Source of the DNA: an uncultured bacterium
Lineage (GTDB): Bacteria; Margulisbacteria; Marinamargulisbacteria; SXXA01
Reading direction: 5' to 3'
NCBI GenBank assembly: GCA_903864835.1
Contig: CAIPHK010000028.1
Span: forward strand, 1 to 64,000
DNA: 64,000 nucleotides
This document shows positions 33,357 through 44,400 of this stretch, piece after piece (within the stretch, counting starts at the first letter, position 1; each line of letters opens with the position of its first letter). Under the pieces are notes generated by a model. The model had not been told where the DNA came from. It worked only from the letters and a program-made list of their open reading frames with translations, and did no database searches. The translations under genes were made by a program, and so were the position numbers.

Positions 33357-34583
33357 TTAGATTTGGGTGGTTGAAAACCGATTTTCGATATAGCGATCAA
33401 GCATCAGTATGAACTGATCTTTTACATCGTCACCACGCAACGTCTTAAACAGTTTCCCATCCTGAAATACCGGAATCGCCGGTTTTTCTGAACTTCCAGG
33501 CAAACTAATGCCGATATCCGCATATTTACTTTCGCCAGGTCCGTTGACGACACATCCCATAACAGCGACGGTTATTTTCTCGACGCCCACATACTGAGCC
33601 CGCCATTCTGGCATTTTTTTCTCAATATACTCGGTGACATCTTTCGCGAGATGAACAAATTTATCGCTATTCGTACGCCCACATCCCGGACAACTGGTCA
33701 CCGACGGCATAAAATAGCGAAAACCCATTGATTGAAGTACCGACCGACAGGCCTTCACTTCCGCATCTCTGGACACCCCCGGTTCCGGCGTCAACGATAT
33801 TCGGATCGTATCCCCAATTCCTTGCTGTAACAGCACGGCCAAGGCCGCCGAACTAGAGGCCACGCCTTTGATGCCCCCGCCCGCCTCAGTGAGACCTAAG
33901 TGCAACACGCAATCCGTTTCCCGAGCTAACATCTGATAGACCTGGATCATATCCTGCACTTCAGACATCTTGGTACTTATAACCATGCGGTCTTTACCCA
34001 GGCCCAACGATTGCGCCAGTTCCGCATTACGAACGGCACTCAACACCATGGCATCATAAACCACATCTTTAAAACTTTTAGGATCTGAAAGCCGTGCATT
34101 CGTATCCATCATGTCGGTAAATAGGTCTTGATCCAATGATCCCCAATTCACCCCAATACGCACGGGTTTTCCAAATTCGTTTGCGACCCGGATCATGTCC
34201 GCAAAATTATCTTCACGACCCGACCCTTTGCCCACGTTTCCCGGATTGATCCGATATTTTCCTAGCGCCGCCGCCCCTTTCGGGTACTTGGTTAACAAAA
34301 TATGACCATTAAAATGAAAATCCCCTACCAAGGGGACAGTACATCCAGAATCGGACAACCGCTTCACAATTTCGGGAACCGCCGCCATCGCGTCAAAGTC
34401 ATTGACCGTGATACGAACCAATTCAGAACCCGCGGCCGTTAGTTCGAGAATCTGAGCCACCGTTGCGGGCACATCCGCCGTCGGGGTATTGGTCATCGAT
34501 TGAACCACAATCGGATGTGCAGCACCCATCAATACAGATCCAATTTGAACACTAGGCGTCGCTCGCCGCTGAATTTTTAGCAT
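33357..34583 (-). CDS. ispG: 4-hydroxy-3-methylbut-2-enyl diphosphate synthase
   Basis: This 408-residue enzyme carries out the penultimate step of the MEP isoprenoid pathway and uses a 4Fe-4S cluster. The N-terminal TIM-barrel shows PIVVQSMTNT and DFHFNG, then NPGNVGKGS and RIGVNWGSLD. The C-terminal reductase-like domain carries the cluster cysteines in SCPGCGRT and GCVVNGPGESK. The length fits the short bacterial form without the plant/chlamydial insert. AAGGAAATT precedes ATG 34583. A terminator and a 45-residue gene lie directly upstream on the same strand, so ispG probably has its own promoter or relies on readthrough. Confidence 0.97.
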   Translation of the reverse strand: MLKIQRRATPSVQIGSVLMGAAHPIVVQSMTNTPTADVPATVAQILELTAAGSELVRITVNDFDAMAAVPEIVKRLSDSGCTVPLVGDFHFNGHILLTKYPKGAAALGKYRINPGNVGKGSGREDNFADMIRVANEFGKPVRIGVNWGSLDQDLFTDMMDTNARLSDPKSFKDVVYDAMVLSAVRNAELAQSLGLGKDRMVISTKMSEVQDMIQVYQMLARETDCVLHLGLTEAGGGIKGVASSSAALAVLLQQGIGDTIRISLTPEPGVSRDAEVKACRSVLQSMGFRYFMPSVTSCPGCGRTNSDKFVHLAKDVTEYIEKKMPEWRAQYVGVEKITVAVMGCVVNGPGESKYADIGISLPGSSEKPAIPVFQDGKLFKTLRGDDVKDQFILMLDRYIENRFSTTQI

Positions 34584-34599
34584 AATTTCCTTAAATGAA

Positions 34600-34637
34600 A
34601 AACGGCCAAAGTCACGATTACTTTGGCCGTTTTTTTA
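34600..34637. terminator. Bidirectional intrinsic terminator
   Basis: A perfect 13-bp stem (AAACGGCCAAAGT at 34600-34612, ACTTTGGCCGTTT at 34620-34632) encloses seven bases. A run of Ts follows on the plus strand (to 34636) and TTTTTC follows on the minus strand. The last codons and the stop of the 45-residue gene lie inside the stem. Confidence 0.85.
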
Positions 34638-34755
34638 TCCAATATCCAAGTCCGGCAACAAATCCTAGAGCAACGATCACGGACATAACAACCCGCCACC
34701 ATCGTCGACTCTTTGACCAAGCCCGCTGGCCATGCGGATGATATCTAAATGGCAT
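34618..34755 (-). CDS. Predicted 45-residue single-span membrane protein
   Basis: ATG 34755 has TTGAGGTG 7-8 bases upstream, a good ribosome-binding site. The 45-codon frame ends in TAA at 34618. The product starts MPFRYHPHGQRAWSKSRRWW, has one membrane helix (VVMSVIVALGFVAGLGYWI) and ends KKRPK. The positive charge is on both sides but is heavier at the N-terminus. The frame is too short for routine detection. The terminator overlaps its 3' end, which fits a monocistronic unit. No family is known to me. The strength of the ribosome-binding site and the clean TM segment support translation. Confidence 0.6.
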   Translation of the reverse strand: MPFRYHPHGQRAWSKSRRWWRVVMSVIVALGFVAGLGYWIKKRPK

Positions 34756-34853
34756 CTCTGCACCTCAATAATAATAGTACCCACTATATTCCTTTTTTTT
34801 AATTTTTTAAACGTCCCAGTTCGTGATAATTTGACGTCGGATCTAATAAATCA

Positions 34854-35849
34854 ATGAATCAACGTTTACCGGTTTCTATTTTTGGGGCAACGGGACAAGT
34901 CGGGCGTCACCTGGCGGCAATGCTTGCGACACATCCCCGTTTTTCGATCGGCCAGTTGGTCGGAAGCCCAGCGTCCGTGGGACAGGATTACCAAGCGGTG
35001 TGGGAAGATAAAGAATCCACGCTAGCGGCTCACTACGGGGCATGGTATCCCGCATTGCCGTATCCGCCATCGATTTCATCTCACATCGTTGTTGGCCACT
35101 CCGATATCCCAGACGGCGCCCTTGTAGTGTCCTCCGTCCCCGAACGTGCCGGTCCGGACGAAGATCGTCTTGTCGCCCAAAAATGTACCGTCATCTCAAA
35201 TAGCCCCTATCGCCGAATGGACCCCACATTGCCGCTCGACATCCCCGGGATTCCGTCGACTCTGACCGGGACCTACGTCAAAATTCCCAACTGCGCCACC
35301 ATCGGGCTTGCGTTGGCCCTACACCCCATCAACTCATTACTCACAAACATTCCCATATCGGTTTGCACCTACCAGTCGTTATCGGGACGGGGTGACGCCC
35401 GTTACCCGAGAGAATTGGCCATCGGCAACGTGTTTCCATTGCGACATAGTTCGGAAGATACAGAGACTCGGATTCAGAGTGAATTGAAACGAATCCTGCC
35501 CGATTTATCAGTGTCCGTGAGCTGCTATCGAACCCCCACCCCGGTAGGCCATCTGATCGACGTGTCGTTGTTTCATCAAGGACGTCTTTCTGTAGACGCC
35601 TTGTTAACTCAGTGGGGGACGCACATCGCTCAAGGCAATTCGTGCGGCATCGACGTCACCCATGCCGATCAACACCCGCAATCATTGCCGGATTCCGCGA
35701 TCGATCAGGGGATGACCGTCGTGATCGGCAACATCGCAGATCATCCCGACGCCGGCATTATTCGATTTACGGTTGTCATCAACAATTTAATTCGAGGAGC
35801 CGCAGGGAGCCTGATCCTCGCATTGAATTCACTTGAAAATCATATCTAA
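34854..35849 (+). CDS. asd: Aspartate-semialdehyde dehydrogenase, archaeal/fungal type
   Basis: This 331-residue enzyme makes aspartate-semialdehyde, the branch point to lysine/diaminopimelate, threonine and methionine. The Rossmann start is VSIFGATGQVGRHLAAML. The active-site Cys lies in KIPNCATIGLALALHP, the form found in archaeal and fungal enzymes (NCSTIGL) and not the bacterial one. TYQSLSGRG and CYRTPTPVGHLIDV correspond to the later catalytic blocks. It is followed directly (0 bp) by clpS, an uncommon pairing. The family is secure and the subfamily is deduced from the Cys motif. Confidence 0.9.
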   Translation: MNQRLPVSIFGATGQVGRHLAAMLATHPRFSIGQLVGSPASVGQDYQAVWEDKESTLAAHYGAWYPALPYPPSISSHIVVGHSDIPDGALVVSSVPERAGPDEDRLVAQKCTVISNSPYRRMDPTLPLDIPGIPSTLTGTYVKIPNCATIGLALALHPINSLLTNIPISVCTYQSLSGRGDARYPRELAIGNVFPLRHSSEDTETRIQSELKRILPDLSVSVSCYRTPTPVGHLIDVSLFHQGRLSVDALLTQWGTHIAQGNSCGIDVTHADQHPQSLPDSAIDQGMTVVIGNIADHPDAGIIRFTVVINNLIRGAAGSLILALNSLENHI

Positions 35850-36185
35850 ATGACACGCAGACCCACCCCATCCCAACATATCCAATCCGACAGTGCCGTT
35901 CTCGAAAAAGTCAAAATCACTCGACCGCCACGATACTCTGTCTGGATGTTAAACGACGACTTTACCCCCATGGAATTTGTCGTTGAGGTTCTACAAATTG
36001 TATTTCAACTCGACCCCGCATTGAGTCAACGCCTGATGTGGGAAATTCACACCAAGGGCAAATCCCGTTGCGGAATCTATTCCTATGATATCGCCACTAC
36101 AAAAGCCAAAAAAGCGATGGAATTGGCCACAGAAGCAGGCCACCCATTACGGTGCATTGTTGAAAAAGAGAATCGAGCGACCTAA
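35850..36185 (+). CDS. clpS: ClpS adaptor
   Basis: The protein has 111 residues. After a flexible 25-residue tail the folded domain reads PPRYSVWMLNDDFTPMEFVVEVL, then IHTKGKSRCGIYSYDIATTKAKKA, as in ClpS. The DD(F/Y)TPMEFV segment forms the pocket that recognises N-degrons. The position usually occupied by Val-Cys-Gly (GxxxCGxY) is intact. ClpS delivers N-end-rule substrates to ClpAP. The next gene is clpA, separated by zero bases, and no clpP is in the window. Confidence 0.97.
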   Translation: MTRRPTPSQHIQSDSAVLEKVKITRPPRYSVWMLNDDFTPMEFVVEVLQIVFQLDPALSQRLMWEIHTKGKSRCGIYSYDIATTKAKKAMELATEAGHPLRCIVEKENRAT

Positions 36186-38384
36186 ATGAAAATCAGTGAA
36201 CAACTTCAAAAAGTCTTAACCCGAGCGGGGTTATTGGCCGTCCACTACCGAAATCAGTATGTCACCCCCGAGCATCTCCTGTTTGCGATTGCCGAATCAG
36301 AAGATGGAAAAACCATCATTTCCCAATGTGGCGTCACCCCCCAGCTATTATTGGACGAACTCGACGACTACCTTGCCACCGATTGCCCTCGCGCCGAGGG
36401 GGATGCGTCACCCCAATACAGCTTAGGCTTACAAGAAGTCATCGCGGTGAGTGCCAACCATACGATCTCTTCCGAAAAATCAGAGTTAAATGTCAGTTCA
36501 GTTTTTGCCGCGTTGTTTCGTCTTAAAGAGTCGGATGCCGTCTATATCCTGAATGAACACGGCATCACCCGGCTGGATGTGGTCCGGATTATCTCGCATG
36601 GATCGCCTGATGAAGACCCTCCGTTGATGGAGACCTCTCACACCGCTGAATCCGCACCCGCAGCGACTACCAACCATCTTGAGAATCTGTGTGTTAAGGC
36701 CAAAAACGGACTCATTGACCCCCTGATTGGACGTGCCGATGAACTCGAACAGTTAATCCAAGTGTTAGCCAGACGACGTAAGAATAATCCAATTTTTGTG
36801 GGAGACCCCGGCGTCGGAAAAACGGCCATTGTGGAAGGCCTTGCATTCGCGGTTGTAAATGGAATGGTTCCCGAATCACTCAAAACCCTAGAGATTTTTT
36901 CGTTAGATATGGGCAGCATGTTAGCGGGAACCCGCTATCGAGGCGATTTTGAAGAACGCATCAAAAAAATACTAACTGAACTCAAAGCCCACCCCAATTC
37001 CGCATTATTTATCGATGAAATTCATTTATTGGTGGGCGCAGGTGCAGTATCCGGTGGCGGGGTTGATGCCGCCAATCTCCTGAAGCCCATATTGGCCACG
37101 GGAGATTTACGGTGTATTGGGGCGACGACCACCAAAGAATATCGGCAAATTTTTGAGAAAGACGGGGCCCTCGCCCGACGGTTCCAAAAGATCGATGTTG
37201 CCGCACCGTCCGTCGAGGATGCCATCGCCATTTTGGACGGCCTTCAGTCTAAATTCGCCGCATTTCACGGGGTCTCGTATGACACCGATGCAGTTCATGC
37301 CTGTGTGACCCTCACCGATCAGTTTATCTCCGACCGTGCATTGCCGGATAAAGCCGTCGACGCATTGGATCATGCCGGCGCAAAGGCAAAGCTGGCCAAT
37401 CGTCCGGCGGTCACATTGGCTGATGTTGAAACGGTTGTATCCAAAATGGCAAAGGTCCCGACTAAAACCATGCAAGGTGACCAAAAAGAAAAAATTTCTC
37501 AACTGGAAAACGAGCTCAAATCGGTCATCTTGGGTCAGGATGAGGCGATCGTTCAATGCTGCACCGCGATATTGATTGCAAAAGCGGGCCTCGGAAACCC
37601 CGAGCGTCCCATTGGCTCTTTTTTGATGGTGGGCCCCACAGGCGTCGGAAAAACCGAGTTGGCCAAACAATTGGCCTCACACCTCGGGATTAAGCTGTGC
37701 CGATTCGATATGAGTGAATACATGGAAAAACACACCGTTGCACGGCTCATTGGGTCGCCCCCAGGATATGTTGGCCATGACGAAGGCGGGCAGCTCACCG
37801 AGGCCATTCGGCAAACACCCAATGCGGTTGTACTCCTAGATGAAATTGAAAAAGCCCACCCCGATATCATGAATATTTTATTGCAGGTGATGGATTACGG
37901 TGCACTGACCGATAGCCTGGGCCGCAAAGTGGATTTTAGGCAAACGATTATCTTGATGACCAGCAACACCGGGGCATGGGACCGAAATCGAACGCCTATC
38001 GGATTTGAACAAAGTCCCCACGCCACCAGCAAAGCGGCGATTGAAAAAGACTTTTCACCCGAATTTCGAAATCGTCTGACCGCAATTCTTGAATTCAAAC
38101 CGCTATCGCCGCAAACCATTGAACTCATCACCGAACGTCAAATGGTCGAAATAAGAAACCGCCTGCTTGTTCAAAAAATAGCGCTTAAATGGTCGGTTTC
38201 CGTAGTCACGCATTTGTCCGAGAGTGGGTTTGACCCAGTACAGGGGGCGCGTCCCATTGCCCGGCATATCGAAACAACGATTGTGCAACCGATTTCCAGA
38301 GCGATTATCGAGTCCAAAATTTCTAAGGACAGTACGGTCAGTGTGGAGTATCAAAAAAATAAATTGGAATTTTTATTCTCCTAA
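36186..38384 (+). CDS. clpA: ClpA ATPase
   Basis: This 732-residue AAA+ unfoldase has two nucleotide-binding domains. The N-domain (1-145) has the Clp repeat pattern (AVHYRNQYVTPEHLLFAIAES). NBD1 has GDPGVGKTAIVEGLA and the Walker B segment ALFIDEIHLLVGAG. NBD2 has GPTGVGKTELAKQLA and VVLLDEIEKAHPD. No ClpB-type middle coiled coil is present, which identifies ClpA. It uses ATP to unfold proteins and feed them to ClpP. It follows clpS without a gap. The giant gene begins 73 bases later on the same strand. Confidence 0.97.
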   Translation: MKISEQLQKVLTRAGLLAVHYRNQYVTPEHLLFAIAESEDGKTIISQCGVTPQLLLDELDDYLATDCPRAEGDASPQYSLGLQEVIAVSANHTISSEKSELNVSSVFAALFRLKESDAVYILNEHGITRLDVVRIISHGSPDEDPPLMETSHTAESAPAATTNHLENLCVKAKNGLIDPLIGRADELEQLIQVLARRRKNNPIFVGDPGVGKTAIVEGLAFAVVNGMVPESLKTLEIFSLDMGSMLAGTRYRGDFEERIKKILTELKAHPNSALFIDEIHLLVGAGAVSGGGVDAANLLKPILATGDLRCIGATTTKEYRQIFEKDGALARRFQKIDVAAPSVEDAIAILDGLQSKFAAFHGVSYDTDAVHACVTLTDQFISDRALPDKAVDALDHAGAKAKLANRPAVTLADVETVVSKMAKVPTKTMQGDQKEKISQLENELKSVILGQDEAIVQCCTAILIAKAGLGNPERPIGSFLMVGPTGVGKTELAKQLASHLGIKLCRFDMSEYMEKHTVARLIGSPPGYVGHDEGGQLTEAIRQTPNAVVLLDEIEKAHPDIMNILLQVMDYGALTDSLGRKVDFRQTIILMTSNTGAWDRNRTPIGFEQSPHATSKAAIEKDFSPEFRNRLTAILEFKPLSPQTIELITERQMVEIRNRLLVQKIALKWSVSVVTHLSESGFDPVQGARPIARHIETTIVQPISRAIIESKISKDSTVSVEYQKNKLEFLFS

Positions 38385-38457
38385 GACCGATAATTCCAAA
38401 CAATAACCCCGAATTGCCCCCTTTAGCCAGTGATTCCACCAAGGAGCCCCATTAACG

Positions 38458-41400
38458 ATGTTAAAACTATTCCCACGTCATCTCTTTCAACGCCGAATTG
38501 CCCAGGCCGCGCGTACCGCCGCCCCCGTTCCAACAAGTACACTAACGGTCAAGCTAACCGGTGCCCAATCGGAATTCGTCAATGACGCGAAGTCATTCGC
38601 TGTCGAAAAAGGTCTATTAAATGTCAAAACTGCACTTGACTGGGCATTGGCAGAGGCCGATTCCGGTCGAACCCCATTCGACGCGGCAATTCGTAGCTTC
38701 CCACCATCCGATAGTGACTCCGTGCGCCTATTAAAAACCAGAGCGATGACCTACGCATTGAGTCCACTTTTTTGGGAATTGAATATCGGCTGTAAAAAAG
38801 TCTCCGGCGGAGAAAAAGCGACGCTTATTGCGAAAGGGCACCAGCTAAGACAACTCATTTCGGATGCAATGAAAGCGACCAACTCATGGAGCCGGCTCCA
38901 GTCGATTGAAAAAGACGCTGTGGACAATTACGCGTTAGACAACGCTGCGGCGGTCTACGCCACAGAGATCTTATCGTCAGGTAGTGGTTCCGAAAAACTA
39001 ATTAGCCTTGCCCAATACTATTCTAAGGGAATCTTGCGCTTCTTTGTCTTCCCTGAAGGACCCGAGGGATTCCCCACTGTCCTTGATCAACTTTCCACCC
39101 CCCTCATCTCATTTATGGCGGCGTCCCTTACCACCGCTAATCCCGATACGGTGATGACCTTATTGGGGCGAGAGGGCCAAGGCAAGGTCGGGCGCACGCT
39201 TGGCCAGCGTCTGATGGCACATTTGGCTACCGATGGCCGCTATGCATTTGGTGACGGATTTACCGCCCCCCTCGACGCCGGAGCAACCACCATCGAGGTT
39301 AGCGGTATTGAAACGATTGCTAAGGCCCTCAGTGAGGGTGACTACCACGTTTTTTACGACGAATTGGGTAAGGGAATCAAAAGCGCGTTTGAATCCGCCG
39401 TCGACGGAAAAGACGAAGTTTCGATCTACAAAATCAGTAACCGGCTAAAATTCTTTTATCTTCAAATCAAGCAGACCTGCCCAAAAAGCCAATTGAGATC
39501 GACGTTACCCACTATCGTTATGGACTGCCAAGAATCAGGTGCCAGACACATCGAAAATAGTGTCGACCGAACTGAATTTGCGTCAGAGTCGCCATACCGC
39601 GCCCACCTTATTGCCCATTGGATTACACTCAGCGTCGAGAAGATTAGCCACGCTCACCGATACGAAAAAAAGCCACTAATTGACGCGTTCATTGGCAAAA
39701 TAACCCCCGCCAATTACCGGTCGGTACTGAGTCATTTCATGAAATTAACTGGCCCGAAATTAACCGAGACTACACTCAGTATTCGTGAGGCACTTTTAAA
39801 CAAAGCCCCGTCGATCGTAATGGCACTTGCGATTGAAGAGCGCCAAACCTGTTTAGACCTGACCCGGGACTCCGCTGCCTGGCTCAGCACAATGCACGAG
39901 GACACCGTTTTAAAAACACTTTGGCACATCGGAAATCGGTCCGACTTTTCGGGACTTAAGGCGTTTGGCACGGCGGTAGAATCGGCGTATCAAGGCATAT
40001 GTAAACTCAGCAAAGAGCTCACAGTTATACCCAAAGCCACCGACCCGATCGAAACTCAACTATCGCAATTTATGACACGAACAGAGGCCGCAACAAAGCT
40101 GAAAACTGCCATTCAAATAATTGTCAACGCCCCCAAATTTAATCCCAAAAAATTTCCGAAAGAGTTGGGTAATGATATCGGATTTATACTTGCGATTATC
40201 TATCTCGGGGAACCGATTGTTGGACGCAGCCAAGCCCTCAGTGGCGGATATCTATCGCGACCGATTCCACAGTTAAGTAACCCCCCATTTAAAGGCAAGG
40301 AAACGGCGGAAGATATCCGAAGTAATGGACACCGGCCCACGTGCTTATTGCCCCAAATTAAAGGCACGTCACTGGCCGTTCCACACGAATTTGATCCTAT
40401 TCAAAGCCACCGATCCTTCTTGGTGATGGAAACACGACAATCCACCATCAAAAACGAATTGTGGCGCCTACTTTTTGCAACATCTAATTTCCAAAACAGA
40501 ACCGCGCAGGCCGCTGCACCTGGCGAAATTACAACGTCTGAAGACGCCATATTAGAGAAACTTCACAATATTCTAACCGGAAAATCAGACCCCATTAAAG
40601 AACTCGGCCATTTATTAGACGATATTGCCAAGGCGCAAACCGCACTCAAGCCTGAGGGTAAGAAAAAAGAGGTACAAGCCCAAATACAAGAATACCAACG
40701 ACATCTTGCGTGGCTCAGCAAAGGAGTCCAACAGATCCAACACATCCTTCGGGGCCATGCATTTGATCGATTGGGGTATACCTCTTTAATTGGCCACCAA
40801 GCGTTTATTGATACATTTAAACGTATCGCTGACCGTCGCGACACCCCGCCCCATGTCACCGTCATTTTGAACGGCGCACTCTTACAGGTTGCCGAAACCC
40901 AAGATACTCCCTATAGCATCTCGTTAAGCGATATTATCGACGGTACTGCCGCCCGTCTCGCCGCAATCAAGGAAGACACCTACGCCTTCCAAATACGGAA
41001 TTTTCGGCCAGATCACGCCACCCAACCAGAAGAGCCGGTCTCGCGGTTCCGCCAACCCCACGATAGCTTGGAAATGGATACCATAGTGCCAGCCCCTTCC
41101 AACGGCCTTCGTCGACGGCGCCAGATCATACGCGAAGGTTCGTTGAGTACATTCAACTTAGACCGCACCCCACCACAAAGCCAACCCCGCCCCGCAGCGG
41201 TTTTTGGAGAGCATAAGGCAAGCGACTCCGACTCCGATGATTCAGACGGGGGTCGTAGCGAAACAATCGCATTGATACCACAGGGAAACCGTTCTACACC
41301 GATACTCCACCGGGACATCGATGTTCACGGCATATCCGACGCATCACTAGTCTCAATTCAACTCGGCACCACATCAGCGTCCAATTTCAACTTAACCGAT

Positions 41401-44400
41401 GTCACCAATGCAATTTCCCAACGCAAGTTGGACTTTTTCTTAACAATATCCCCACCCGATACCGATTCCACGTTAATTCAACGGTCCCTTGAACACTGTG
41501 AAGACCTCGCGGTAACTCAGTCGTCTTTTAATCGTCAACTCCGAGAAGAAGTTGAGAATACCCTTCGATCGATTATTAAAAAAACGGTTCCACTCCCAGA
41601 TCAAGCGGCCGAAATTAGCCGAGTCCTAACGGAATTGGATACACAATTCATTTTGTTATCACAGGAGCTAGCCCGCTATGACACTCCCGGGAACCCCAGC
41701 AGAAGGAACGACGAGAGCCGTATCGGCACCAGATCTAATAATCGAAAGGTCAACGAGGTCATCGAGCAATTTATGTCGACCTACGGCACCACCAAATTCA
41801 CCTCAATTGACGCCGTTCGCGATGAACTGATTGATTTCGACCTCATCAATCCCACCTACCAAATGACGAAAACCTTTGCTGACGGCGTCCACCATTTGAA
41901 GCCCGAGGTAGCCACCATGATTGCCACCCATACATCACTACAATCCATTACCTCCGATGAATCAATGCACGAAATGCTCTCGAACGCCCTCATTCAGCGC
42001 GCGCCCCTCACCCCTAAAAATCGCGATATTGCAGATGCACTGGTGATCATGAAAATAGTGCGACGTGAGGGCACCACATTCCGAATTAATCGTGGATATT
42101 TAGCAGATGTCCAGGAAAAGATTGAAGAGATCAAGGCAAAAATACGCGGGACCTCCACCGCTGAGCCGAGAGTAGAATCGTTGCTCGCAACACTGTTAGA
42201 ACAGTCGATTGTACGTTACGACTATTCAATTGCCAGTGGGATCGATGTTGATGCGCCCATCGATTGGAGTGGGATATCCCACTCCGGGAGTGACCCAAGT
42301 TCAACTAACATTGACAAATTAAAGGGTTTTCTTAGAAATAGAACTCTTAACGACGTCCAAATAGGATTACTGTTGGACCCAAGAATTATCGAACGGCGCC
42401 TTGCGCCTGCAGACGAGGTTACCGGCCTTGCCCTTAGAGAAATGGGAATTCTGAATGTAAAAGTTCTAAAAGGCCAAGGGAAATTTTGGGAATTTAATCC
42501 CGGGTATGGCATGGAAACATTGGACCCCGCATTCTTTACAGAACTTTCAACGAGATTACTTACCTCACTTGGGTTGGTCAATATCGCTTCCGACGAATCC
42601 GCGCAGGAAACAATTGAAATCGTCAAAAAAACATTAATGTACGGCGTACAATCCGCACAACTCGGCCTCAAATATGACCGTGACGCCAATGCAATGCTCC
42701 ACCTCATTTTTGGAACACCTACGGCGACATTGGCGCCTATGCATTACGCCCATACCGCTGCCGCAAGAGCGAGCGTCCATCCAAGGCGGCTGCTGTCAGG
42801 GCCATCCGTCGTCCCACGTATTCTTGATGCTCCCCACCCGCAGCTGGGAGTGCCGCACCCAGAACGTACGGCGCAACTCATTGCGGCCCTCACTGCAACG
42901 GGTGATCAAGAGGGACATGATGGGATTCCCCCCCGACTGGCCATGCAGACGTTGGCCTTAGCACTAACCACCCTACTCCGGTACCACGATAAAAAGGCAT
43001 ATTCGGACCCTCAACTGGCATCAATGACCGAGGATGTAACCAATACGGTCGGAAGCGCGCTTGTCGATACCGTTCGACGTTCTCATCGCGTGCAAATTAC
43101 AAACAAAGTGATTGAATCCATTGATAATTGCATAGACCTATTAAAAAACCTCCAGGAAAAATATGCGTCCGTACCCGTCGATCCTGTTGGCGAATTAGAC
43201 AATCCCTCTGACGGGATTGAAACGCTCTCAATCAGTCTGCTTAACCTTCGCAGACTGGCCGTGGCAAAATCTGGACCACTAGAAACGCTCCTATTAGGCT
43301 GGAACCAAAGCCGAAAAGAACGAACCTCGATTAGAACGCTAACGGAAATCAAACCCGCCCTCGAATGGATGTTCAAACTACTGACCGCGGTCGGCCCTCT
43401 CGCGCCCGCCGAGGGATCCCATACGCGAGAAAACCAACTCGAAGCATCCTGGTTCGGAAGCATCATTGGCCGACTCGATAAACCGCCAACCCCGCAAACG
43501 GACCACGATCTCAATACCGTCAAAAAAACGCTAGGGGGAACGACGCTCCCACTTTTCAGAAAAAAGATTAGTGAAATTATTGCGCTGCGGGTTAAAGAAG
43601 CCAACCAGCAAACTAGAATCAACTCATCCCGCAGCGAATTGTATTTTGCGGGGGGCCCCACTACACCTGGAACAGGACCATACAACTGGAAATGGACCCA
43701 ATTAGGAAATGCGCTAGTCGTCATGTCAGAAGTCGTAGTGGAAGCCGGCCTAACGGAGCGAGAGCAGGCGACTGTTGTCGAAGCACTCACCTATTGGCAG
43801 TCCGTTTCGGATAGAATTCTGTCCGACGTTTTGCTCAAAGCAAGTGACGATTTACAAAATCGACGAAGTACAGCTGACGCTGTAGCAGGGATAGTTAAAG
43901 AGATCCTTCGCCTACACCGCACATTGCCTACGCTATATGATATTGAAAAAGATTACGGCCTAATTTCAGACCTCCTCCAGAAGATTGACCCACAGTTTAA
44001 AACAGTCGACCACGCCAATCTGATTCTGGCCGTCATCGCAAAAGGTGGAAATGATGCGATGGTCGCCCATATTGACTCAGAATTACCCACCGACGGGAAC
44101 GCTGCAACCAATTATATCTCCAATTTACGCAACAAATTGACTCAGATGGTGAAATCGCACCCCACAGAAACGACCGCTTTATGCACCGCGATTAGCTCAG
44201 GCAGCCAACCGCAACATCGGCAAGCCCTGAATACGATGGTCTTAGAAAATTTGCAGACACTCGCGGCTGTGGAATCCAGCCGACCGCCGCAAAAACCGGT
44301 ATACTCCTCCGCACGTTCAAAACCCAGGAGTCTAATCCCTCTAGGATCCTGGATCTTTGCGGGAATGACCGGTGAATACGATACTGAATACGACAACCCA

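Noticed and set aside
37107-37670. 187-codon minus frame inside clpA
   Set aside because: It is antisense to a conserved AAA+ gene and has no domain pattern. It is a shadow of codon bias.
43083-43790. 235-codon minus frame inside the giant gene
   Set aside because: It is antisense to an uninterrupted 2023-codon frame and rich in Ser/Arg, as expected for a shadow. No ribosome-binding site was found.
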